A stretch of 5,402 bases of DNA from Chloroflexota bacterium. Lineage in GTDB: Bacteria; Chloroflexota; Chloroflexia; JAMDCE01. The position numbers were made by a program, and so were the translations under genes. Where the stretch lies: NCBI GenBank assembly GCA_023489135.1, contig JAMDCE010000324.1:1-5402 (forward strand). The letters are read 5' to 3'. Shown here piece by piece: positions 1-5,211 of this stretch (positions within the stretch are counted from its first letter, which is position 1; the number at the start of each line of letters is the position of its first letter). The notes under the pieces are model-generated. The model was not told the origin of the DNA. It did not search any database and was given only the letters and a program-made list of their open reading frames with translations.

Positions 1-1
1 C

Positions 2-1570
2 TGCTCGTCCCAGTACAAAGATCAGGGCGACCCCTTTCTACTGCGGGGAATGAATTCGGCGGTAGATCGAATCGAGAAAGCGCTCAGAGACCGTGAGCTC
101 ATCGCAGTCTACGGTGACTACGACGTGGACGGGGTGACGGCGGCGACCCTGCTGGTACAGGCGCTGGAATCCATGGGGGGAAGAGTGATGCCATACATTC
201 CCCACCGGGTCGACGAAGGCTACGGACTGAACTGCGCGGCGCTGGAAACGCTGGCCCAACAAGGAGCGACCGTGGTCGCCACGGTGGACTGCGGGATCGC
301 CAGCGTTGAGGAAGTCAGTTTTGGCAATGGCCTCGGCCTTGACATAATTGTCACAGATCACCACTCCATATCGGGAGAATTGCCTCCGGCCGCTGCGGTG
401 ATCAATCCCAAACAGGCTGGCTGCTCCTATCCTTTCAAAGATATGGCCGGCGTAGGGGTGGCTTTTCAGTTGGTGCGAGCCCTGGCGCGACGGCGCGATC
501 ATCTTGATGGCCTCAGGGGTCGCGACATGCTGGATCTTGTGGCCCTGGGAACGATTGCCGACGTAGTTCCCCTCGTGGGAGAGAACAGGCTTTTGGTCAA
601 GCACGGGTTGAAGGCCTTGAACCAGACGAGTCGGCCTGGGCTGCTGGCTCTGATCGCCAAATCCGGACTCCGCCTCGGAGAGATTGACTCCTGGAATGTC
701 GCTTTCTCTTTAGCGCCTCGCCTAAACGCGGCCGGACGGATGGATCACGCCAGTATCGCCTACCAGCTTCTTCGGAGCACCTCACCGGAGGAAGCGTCGT
801 CGCTTGCAGACGAATTAGATGAGAAGAACACCGAGCGCCAGAGATTAACCGAAGCGATTCTAAGCGAGGCTAGAGCGCAGGCCGCTATGCAGGCTCAGGA
901 GAACAAGTTGCTGCTGCTGTCTGGCGCGGATTGGTCGCCTGGAGTCATCGGCCTAGTGGCCAGTCGTTTGGTTGAAGAATATAGCCGGCCGGCCCTGGTG
1001 ATGAATCGCGGGGAGACGGATAGTCACGGATCGGCCCGCAGCATCACTGGATTCAATATTGTCGGAGCGCTGGAGAGTTGCAGCGAGCTCCTAACCCGCT
1101 ATGGGGGACATAGCCAGGCAGCGGGATTCAGTTTGGCCAACGCCAACCTGGAGGACCTGACCCAGCGTTTGCTCGATCTGGCCGAATTAGAGATACGTCC
1201 CGAGGATCTTCAGCCGGAAGTCAGAATCGACGCCGAGATCGCCCTTAAGGACGTCACCTGGAAAACGCATCGCCTGTTGGAGGAGCTGGCCCCTTTTGGC
1301 CAGGGTAACCCGGCGCCGCTGTTTGTAGCCTACGGCGCAAAGGTTGTGGAAATCAGGCCGGTGGGGTCGGAAGGCCAGCACCTTCGGTTGAAGTTGCAGG
1401 ACCCGCGCAGCGGGCGTGTCTCGGAAGCCATCGGTTTCGATTTGGGGCATCTGGCCCAACCGCTCGAACGGGCCGTTTTCGTGGATCTCGTCTTCAGCAT
1501 CGAAGCCAGGGAATGGAACGGCAACCGGACCCTCCAGCTCAAGCTAAAGGACGCCCGGCCGGCAACATGA
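2..1570 (+). CDS. recJ: Single-stranded-DNA-specific exonuclease RecJ, 5'-truncated by window edge
   Basis: RecJ degrades ssDNA 5'->3' in the cytoplasm during recombinational repair, mismatch repair and replication-fork processing. The frame is open from position 2. The residues before the ATG at 50 (the DPFLLRGMNSAVDRI region) are typical conserved RecJ sequence, so that ATG is an internal methionine and the real start is outside the window. About 522 residues are visible; the family usually has about 560-580. Counting from that methionine, the DHH phosphoesterase motifs are GDYDVDG at 22-28, VDCG at 79-82, TDHH at 102-105 and ALGTIADVVPL at 165-175, followed by RLNAAGR at 224-230. The DHHA1 part carries the SPGVIGLVASR segment and GGHSQAAGF near 352-360. 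The C-terminal OB-fold part starts at about LAPFGQGNP near 412-420. All expected metal-binding Asp and His residues are present, so the enzyme looks intact. It is GC-rich, in contrast to the following cassette, and ends 337 bases before the next gene, so it is probably a separate transcription unit. Confidence 0.96.
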   Translation, partial: CSSQYKDQGDPFLLRGMNSAVDRIEKALRDRELIAVYGDYDVDGVTAATLLVQALESMGGRVMPYIPHRVDEGYGLNCAALETLAQQGATVVATVDCGIASVEEVSFGNGLGLDIIVTDHHSISGELPPAAAVINPKQAGCSYPFKDMAGVGVAFQLVRALARRRDHLDGLRGRDMLDLVALGTIADVVPLVGENRLLVKHGLKALNQTSRPGLLALIAKSGLRLGEIDSWNVAFSLAPRLNAAGRMDHASIAYQLLRSTSPEEASSLADELDEKNTERQRLTEAILSEARAQAAMQAQENKLLLLSGADWSPGVIGLVASRLVEEYSRPALVMNRGETDSHGSARSITGFNIVGALESCSELLTRYGGHSQAAGFSLANANLEDLTQRLLDLAELEIRPEDLQPEVRIDAEIALKDVTWKTHRLLEELAPFGQGNPAPLFVAYGAKVVEIRPVGSEGQHLRLKLQDPRSGRVSEAIGFDLGHLAQPLERAVFVDLVFSIEAREWNGNRTLQLKLKDARPAT

Positions 1571-1603
1571 ACCTGTCCGCACCTGCTTAGCCTCATGGGA
1601 AGC

Positions 1604-1629
1604 CGCCAATAGCACATCGACGATTGGCG
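1604..1629 (+). terminator. Possible weak terminator hairpin after recJ
   Basis: CGCCAAT at 1604-1610 and ATTGGCG at 1623-1629 form a perfect 7-bp stem around a 12-base loop, 34 bases after the recJ stop. Only a short, interrupted T-rich stretch (GTTTCATCCTC) follows, so it is at best a weak intrinsic terminator. It could also be an unrelated dyad. Confidence 0.3.
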
Positions 1630-1718
1630 TTTCATCCTCAGCACAAACTATCGGACTTCTTCCTCCTTCATTTCATCTCAATTCTGACGATAGTATAGAG
1701 TAGGAGACTCTTCACTCA

Positions 1719-1741
1719 AACGACGTTGGGAACGACGTTCC
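1719..1741. promoter_or_regulatory. Tandem palindromic 9-mers, candidate operator
   Basis: AACGACGTT occurs at 1719-1727 and again at 1731-1739, separated by GGG, which gives a 12-base period. Each copy is a palindrome around a central A (AACG-A-CGTT). The second lies inside a longer dyad, GGAACG-A-CGTTCC, at 1729-1741. The sites are 25 bases after the weak -10-like TATAGA and about 170-190 bases before the DUF1848-darT start, where a repressor site would be plausible. No regulator gene is visible in the window. Autoregulation by the DNA-binding antitoxin is a possible inference, not something the sequence shows. Confidence 0.35.
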
Positions 1742-1907
1742 TGACGGCTACGGAGAGAGCAGCTACTTATTCCTTCATTTCGCGGAAACCGTTCAACACT
1801 ACCAGTATCAATGGTCGTGGCCATTCCAATACCACGAAAGGTGCTCCCCTCGGGCTTCCAGATTACCGTGCCGAAGGAGTTGGGCACGTGGTAGGCGAGG
1901 TAAATTC

Positions 1908-3677
1908 ATGAGGATCATCAGCGCCAGTCGAAGAACCGACATACCGGCCTTTTACTCCAAGTGGTTCATGAACCGCATCCGGGAAGGGTTTTGCCACTGG
2001 ATCAACCCCTTCAACACGAAGCAAATCCTTCGGGTCTCGCTGACGGCGGATGACTGCCTGGCGATCGTCTTCTGGACCCGCAACCCCAAGCCTTTGCTTG
2101 GCCACCTCAACTTCCTACGAGATAAAGGGTACCACTTCTATTTCCATTTCACCATCAATGGGTACCCCAAGGAGATAGAGAGCCATATTCCGCCTGTGAG
2201 CGAGGCGATAGCCGTATTCAGGCAGTTGGCTGAGATGATCGGTCCGGAGTTGGTTCAATGGCGCTACGACCCCATTTTGCTTAGCGGAATCACGCCGGAG
2301 TCATATCACTTAGAGCAGTTCGAGTTTATCAGCCGCGAACTGGAAGGTTACACTCGCAGATGCTATTTCTCATTCATGGACCTCTGTGGCGCGGCAGAGC
2401 GGGGACTGCGGCGAATTGAGCAGGAGTACGAGATAGCTATGCAGCAACCCCTGCTAGAGGACCAACTTGGGCTGATTCACAAGCTTCAGGACATGGCTGC
2501 ATCGAGAGGTATTGCCTTCTTTTCCTGCTGCGGTACCTGGCTGGTCGGTCGTGGAATTAGGACCGGTCAATGCATAGGTGCAGATCTCTTACAAATGGCG
2601 GGATCAGGCATAGACAAGGGCCTAAGACGATTCCCGAGCCGGAAACAGTGCAATTGCGCCGAAGCCATCGACATTGGCGCTTACGACACTTGCATTTATG
2701 GCTGTGCCTACTGCTACGCTACCGGCAGTTTTGAGGCCTCGCACTCTCGGTTCCGTGATCATGACCCTGAAGACACCGCACTGTGTAGACCTCCGACACT
2801 GCTGGGGCTCGAGCTTGAGAGTGTCGAACGGGTCTTTGGGGTGAGACCGCCATCACGGCAGCACCCAAAGAGCGCGTCGATTCGAGAGGCTCAGTCCGAG
2901 CCTTCGGATAAACTGGATTTGCAGGAAAATGCCAAAGAGAACCTCCCGATTCACCTTATTGAGCGGGACGCCAATATTGGGATGAATCGAGACCTTATTC
3001 TGAGCGATCAACTCGGCCATCTTCAACCGAATGTTGAAGATACCGTTGAGATGGAGTATATTTCCAAGAACGCCATCAATTATTTGTACCATATGACGGC
3101 CATTGACAATTTGCCGAACGTCTTGGCTTACGGGTTGCTATCGCACAATGAAGCCCGAACAAAGAGAGTCTTGGAGAAAGACATTTCTGATCCGGAGGTT
3201 CAGGATCTTCGCAGCCGGAGAATTATCTATGATATTCCGCTTCACGATTACGTTTGCCTTTACTTCTACCCTAGGAATCCCATGTTGTACGTGTACAAAC
3301 GGAAGCAAGAAGCTATTGTCTTCCTTGGTATCGACCCTTCTCTTCTCCTCGACCCGCATACGGTTTTTACCGACGGTAATGCGGCGTCTAGATGGACAAG
3401 GTTCTGCTCTCAAAAAAACCAGCTAGATCACCTTCCTTGGGATATTATTCGGTCGCACCACTGGAGCCAGCTCGCTAAGGACGACAAAGAATGGAAGAGG
3501 GTCAGATGTGCGGAAGTATTAGTGTATCCGAGAATATCTGTGACGCGCATTCAGAAGATCTTCTGCTGCTCAGAAAAACAACGGAGATCGGTTTGTGAGA
3601 TGATTCCAAAGGGTGCCACTATTCCTGTAGAAGTTAAGCGAAAGTTGTACGCTGAGGAATTCTTGCCAAAACCCTAA
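1908..3677 (+). CDS. darT: DUF1848 - DarT fusion: ssDNA thymidine ADP-ribosyltransferase toxin with N-terminal radical-SAM-like cysteine domain
   Basis: This is a 589-residue, two-domain protein. Residues 1-~305 match DUF1848: the start MRIISASRRTDIP, then FWTRNP and WRYDP, and a cysteine-rich end with C207/C208, C222, C248/C250 and a CX3CX2C cluster at C262, C266, C269 within YDTCIYGCAYCYA. That cluster resembles the radical-SAM iron-sulphur motif; the family's reaction is unknown to me. Residues ~306-381 are a hydrophilic linker. Residues ~389-589 match DarT, which transfers ADP-ribose from NAD+ to thymidine in ssDNA. They show YHMT with H395, a conserved Arg (R435, equivalent to R51 of Thermus DarT as I recall it), HDYV...YFYPRNPMLY at 446-461, TDGNAAS at 488-494, and the catalytic Glu E536 in CAEVLVY. 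The toxin therefore looks active. The start is supported by GAGGT at 1897-1901. The antitoxin gene follows after 12 bases. Two counted 60-base stretches of the DUF1848 part (from 1981 and 2401) have 55% and 58% G+C. Three in the DarT part (from 3061, 3181 and 3241) have 42%, 47% and 42%, which suggests a mosaic origin. I do not recall this fusion as a described architecture. Confidence 0.88.
   Translation: MRIISASRRTDIPAFYSKWFMNRIREGFCHWINPFNTKQILRVSLTADDCLAIVFWTRNPKPLLGHLNFLRDKGYHFYFHFTINGYPKEIESHIPPVSEAIAVFRQLAEMIGPELVQWRYDPILLSGITPESYHLEQFEFISRELEGYTRRCYFSFMDLCGAAERGLRRIEQEYEIAMQQPLLEDQLGLIHKLQDMAASRGIAFFSCCGTWLVGRGIRTGQCIGADLLQMAGSGIDKGLRRFPSRKQCNCAEAIDIGAYDTCIYGCAYCYATGSFEASHSRFRDHDPEDTALCRPPTLLGLELESVERVFGVRPPSRQHPKSASIREAQSEPSDKLDLQENAKENLPIHLIERDANIGMNRDLILSDQLGHLQPNVEDTVEMEYISKNAINYLYHMTAIDNLPNVLAYGLLSHNEARTKRVLEKDISDPEVQDLRSRRIIYDIPLHDYVCLYFYPRNPMLYVYKRKQEAIVFLGIDPSLLLDPHTVFTDGNAASRWTRFCSQKNQLDHLPWDIIRSHHWSQLAKDDKEWKRVRCAEVLVYPRISVTRIQKIFCCSEKQRRSVCEMIPKGATIPVEVKRKLYAEEFLPKP
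2971..2980. repeat. Perfect 10-base palindrome in the linker of the fusion gene
   Basis: CCAATATTGG is its own reverse complement and lies in the poorly conserved linker-coding stretch between the DUF1848 and DarT domains. A TTGAGC at 2959-2964, resembling a -35 box, precedes it, with only a poor -10 match 17 bases further on. It could be a leftover operator of a once separate darT gene, or chance. Confidence 0.35.
3019..3041 (+). promoter_or_regulatory. Perfect 9-bp inverted repeat directly before an internal ATG of the DarT domain
   Basis: ATCTTCAAC at 3019-3027 and GTTGAAGAT at 3033-3041 pair perfectly around the 5-base loop CGAAT. The stem ends 9 bases before an in-frame ATG at 3051 (Met382 of the fusion). 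Translation from there would give a 208-residue protein beginning 13 residues before the conserved YHMT histidine, which is about the size of ordinary stand-alone DarT. There is no clear ribosome binding site before it. The structure could be an operator, an RNA hairpin controlling an internal start, or a fossil of an intergenic region. Confidence 0.4.
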
Positions 3678-3692
3678 GAGGTTCATTGATTG
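3676..3692 (+). promoter_or_regulatory. Ribosome binding site overlapping the toxin stop codon, with TTG start of the antitoxin
   Basis: The toxin stop TAA (3675-3677) runs into AAGAGG at 3676-3681, a good Shine-Dalgarno match. The TTG at 3690-3692 follows after 8 bases and is the only start codon at proper distance in the macrodomain frame. The arrangement ties antitoxin translation to ribosomes ending on the toxin. TTG is a weaker start than ATG, which is notable for an antitoxin. Confidence 0.7.
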
Positions 3693-4664
3693 GCCATCGA
3701 ATACACCGAGACAACAGTTTTTAACGTGCGAGCGCAAACCGTTGTTAATACCGTTAATTGCGTCGGCGTTATGGGCGCGGGCCTTGCGCTTGAGTTTAAG
3801 TTGCGATTTCCCGAAATGCACGAGGATTACGTCCAACGCTGTAAGCGGAACGAGGTCAGGATCGGAAACCCTTATATCTACACGGGTTGTGGCGCCCCCT
3901 GGATCATTAATTTCCCTACCAAGAAGCACTGGAAAGAGCCTTCAAGAATTGAGTGGGTGCGAGAAGGATTGAAATTCTTCGTTGCCAACATTGGGCAGAT
4001 GGGTATCGAGTCAATCGCTTTTCCAAGACTGGGTTGTAGCTTGGGGAATCTTGATTGGGACGATATAAGGCCCATTATGGAAGAGTATCTTGGAGAAACC
4101 ACGATACCGGTATTCATATGTCTAGATACCGAACCAGAGTCGCGTGGAATAGAGCGGCTTATGGTTGACAGACTCAACAGCTCGACAAAGCAGATAATGA
4201 CCTCGGAATGGCGAATTCGAAAAGGCATTGCGACAAATATAAGCACACATACGATCAGGCGCTTCAGAGAGTTAGGGAGAATCAAGGGCGTTGGAGGCAA
4301 GACATACGAAACGCTTTTCACTGCCCTCTATCAACTGGTAACAACTAATAAGGGAGCACCGGAGGCAATTCAGCAACTACTTCCAAACAGCAACGACCGA
4401 CCAGGGTCGAGTGCCACCAGGGAGCCAGATAAGACAGTGGACCCCATTGTGAGATTCATGAACGAGGCCACCACACAAGTTCTTGTTGACAAAACGAGGA
4501 TTCGAAAAGACATTGCTGAGAAGATAATCGCTGCACGCCCGATAACGGAATTCGCGGAGTTGACGCGTATCAAGGGCGTCGGTCCGGAAACGATCGAGAA
4601 GCTAAAGAAGCTAGAGAAGCTAGAGGAGCTAATCCAACTCCCATTGCCCAAGCTCTTTTGTTAG
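3690..4664 (+). CDS. darG: DarG-like antitoxin: macrodomain with two C-terminal helix-hairpin-helix-type units
   Basis: This 324-residue protein follows the toxin by 12 bases and starts at TTG. Residues 1-~148 are a DarG-type macrodomain, which hydrolyses ADP-ribose from thymidine in DNA. It shows NTVNCVGVMGAGLAL at 20-34, FPTKKHW at 75-81 (K78 or K79 should correspond to the catalytic Lys of DarG), and FPRLGCSLGNLDW at 111-123. The loop-1 Gly-Asp usual in macrodomains reads Thr-Thr at 8-9. The usual DarG C-terminal domain that grips the toxin (LLYFLQR and YGPYA-like segments) is absent. Instead two related units occur: 175-~217, with GRIKGVGGKT at 196-205, and 270-~316, with TRIKGVGPETIEKL at 292-305. 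The GVG hairpins and flanking helices resemble ComEA-like DNA-binding HhH motifs. The tail 304-315 is a Lys/Glu/Leu-rich helix made by a short DNA repeat. The likely role is to reverse toxin damage on DNA; whether it also binds the toxin is unclear. A+T content is higher than in recJ. Confidence 0.87.
   Translation: MAIEYTETTVFNVRAQTVVNTVNCVGVMGAGLALEFKLRFPEMHEDYVQRCKRNEVRIGNPYIYTGCGAPWIINFPTKKHWKEPSRIEWVREGLKFFVANIGQMGIESIAFPRLGCSLGNLDWDDIRPIMEEYLGETTIPVFICLDTEPESRGIERLMVDRLNSSTKQIMTSEWRIRKGIATNISTHTIRRFRELGRIKGVGGKTYETLFTALYQLVTTNKGAPEAIQQLLPNSNDRPGSSATREPDKTVDPIVRFMNEATTQVLVDKTRIRKDIAEKIIAARPITEFAELTRIKGVGPETIEKLKKLEKLEELIQLPLPKLFC
4212..4637 (+). repeat. Duplicated helix-hairpin-helix unit within darG (copies 4212-4340 and 4497-4637)
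   Basis: The two copies align with a single one-residue gap. RIRKGIA at 175-181 matches RIRKDIA at 270-276, and RIKGVG at 197-202 matches RIKGVG at 293-298. The DNA is also close: the 17 bases ATTCGAAAAGGCATTGC and ATTCGAAAAGACATTGC differ once, and ATCAAGGGCGT is shared. This points to an intragenic duplication. The connector of about 50 residues between the copies is Ser/Pro/Asn/Thr-rich at its centre and probably flexible. Confidence 0.65.
4599..4634 (+). repeat. Short tandem repeat, 9-base unit, at the darG 3' end
   Basis: Four consecutive 9-base units read AAGCTAAAG, AAGCTAGAG, AAGCTAGAG and a degenerate GAGCTAATC. They encode the helical Lys/Glu-Leu run at residues 304-315. Whole units keep the frame, so copy-number change by slippage would alter helix length without breaking the gene. 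Confidence 0.6.
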
Positions 4665-4681
4665 CCATTGTGCCACAATGG
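4665..4681. terminator. Perfect 17-base dyad abutting the darG stop codon
   Basis: CCATTGTG at 4665-4672 and CACAATGG at 4674-4681 are perfect inverted copies around one central C, starting at the base right after the TAG. As RNA it would fold into a 7-bp stem with a 3-base loop. No T-run follows on either strand, so an intrinsic terminator is doubtful. A protein-binding dyad or an RNA-stabilising 3' hairpin is equally possible. Confidence 0.4.
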
Positions 4682-4874
4682 AAATAGGCAAGCGTTGGCG
4701 AGGCACTCATTCAATCTCATTTAAGACGGATCCCTTACGAGATAAACCGTCGTAGTGCTAACTGAGCGTCCCGGCACCGTCAGAAGCGATCACTTAGCTA
4801 CGCCACTCGTCGTTCCAAGCGTTACACTCGCCATTGGCGACTCATTTGGTACTGGTTGTGGGAGACAGAGATCT
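4682..4874. other. Non-coding gap before the small membrane-protein gene
   Basis: I see no gene here. Minor inverted repeats are present: GACGG at 4725-4729 with CCGTC at 4747-4751, and TCGCC-ATT-GGCGA at 4828-4840. CTGAGCGT at 4762-4769 also occurs twice in the tail of the window. No convincing promoter can be pointed to. GGGAG at 4860-4864 is the likely ribosome binding site of the next gene. Confidence 0.45.
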
Positions 4875-5147
4875 GTGGTGGAAACCTTCGCTCAGTGGAT
4901 CTTCACTGGCCTCTCGTTTCTGTGCTGCACCACGCCAGGGTGGATCCTTCTGGGCGTTGTCTTCCTGGTTTTGTTGGTGCTGCGTCTCCGCCGGCCGGTC
5001 AGATACGTTCCTCGGCGACCCTTCGACGTCTACGACGGTGACTACAGCGTGGAGGACGACATCATCCCCTACCTTATGAACAAGGATATGATGGACCACG
5101 GCCATATTACCGGGGATTGGTTCGATGGCGGCCACCATCACCACTGA
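4875..5147 (+). CDS. Small membrane protein of unknown function, 90 residues
   Basis: I do not recognise a family. From the GTG at 4875 the protein has 90 residues. A hydrophobic N-terminal half contains a strong membrane segment at about 22-36 (GWILLGVVFLVLLVL), preceded by a shorter hydrophobic stretch 5-18 ending in two cysteines and a TTP turn, so it may span once or form a hairpin. A basic cluster (RLRRPVRYVPRR, 37-48) follows, which by the positive-inside rule would be cytoplasmic. The soluble tail is acidic and aromatic (DVYDGDY, EDDIIPY) and ends in four natural histidines. The GTG is preferred because GGGAG at 4860-4864 lies 10 bases upstream; an earlier in-frame GTG at 4755 has no ribosome binding site and would add 40 residues with no domain-like character. 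G/C-ending codons are frequent, as in recJ and unlike the DarTG cassette, so it probably belongs to the host backbone. No link to DarTG is evident. Confidence 0.6.
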   Translation: MVETFAQWIFTGLSFLCCTTPGWILLGVVFLVLLVLRLRRPVRYVPRRPFDVYDGDYSVEDDIIPYLMNKDMMDHGHITGDWFDGGHHHH

Positions 5148-5155
5148 GCCTTTGT

Positions 5156-5211
5156 TCAGCGATCAAGTGGCGGCTATTTTACGTCGGCGCTGGCCGACGA
5201 CTGATCGCTGA
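5156..5211. terminator. Nested stem-loop after the small membrane-protein gene
   Basis: TCAGCGATCA at 5156-5165 and TGATCGCTGA at 5202-5211 form a perfect 10-bp outer stem. Inside it CGTCGGC at 5182-5188 and GCCGACG at 5193-5199 form a perfect 7-bp GC-rich stem with the tetraloop GCTG. The stems are separated by a 16-base one-sided bulge. It starts 9 bases after the stop codon. No T-run follows, so it may be a factor-dependent or structural 3' end rather than a classical intrinsic terminator. Confidence 0.45.

Larger units (their letters stand above)
1571..1907. other. Non-coding gap between recJ and the DUF1848-DarT gene
   Basis: This 337-base stretch holds no gene I can support on either strand. 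It contains an inverted repeat close to the recJ stop, an AT-rich segment around 1685-1700 with a weak -10-like TATAGA at 1694-1699 and no convincing -35 box, a tandem palindromic 9-mer at 1719-1741, and a 6-bp inverted repeat (TCGTGG at 1815-1820 with CCACGA at 1832-1837). Just before the next gene, GAGGT at 1897-1901 lies 6 bases from the ATG at 1908 and is a good ribosome binding site. The cassette promoter most likely lies in this gap, but I cannot place it firmly. Confidence 0.6.

Noticed and set aside
38..604. Long open frame on the minus strand opposite recJ (188 codons).
   Set aside because: It is opposite a conserved RecJ coding region; GC-rich codons on one strand commonly leave the other strand open.
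1567..1590. ATG overlapping the recJ TGA, giving a possible coupled short gene.
   Set aside because: It reaches a stop codon after seven codons.
1678..1887. Minus-strand frame of 69 codons in the gap after recJ.
   Set aside because: No ribosome binding site or family resemblance was found, and the composition is unlike a real protein.
1726..1911. A 61-codon + strand frame starting at TTG whose TGA overlaps the ATG of the DUF1848-darT gene (ATGA).
   Set aside because: The TTG lies inside the palindromic repeat and has no ribosome binding site at proper distance. The encoded residues look like random translation with no recognisable domain. The overlap alone is not enough, though a leader peptide cannot be excluded.
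3878..4321. Minus-strand frame of 147 codons opposite darG.
   Set aside because: It is fully covered by the macrodomain and HhH coding sequence, and its translation shows no domain.
4755..4874. Upstream GTG start adding 40 residues to the small membrane protein.
   Set aside because: No ribosome binding site precedes 4755, and the added residues lack any domain-like or signal-like pattern, whereas GTG 4875 has GGGAG upstream.
4834..5079. Another-frame ORF overlapping the small membrane-protein gene (81 codons).
   Set aside because: It lacks the clear membrane segment followed by a basic cluster seen in the chosen frame and has no better start.
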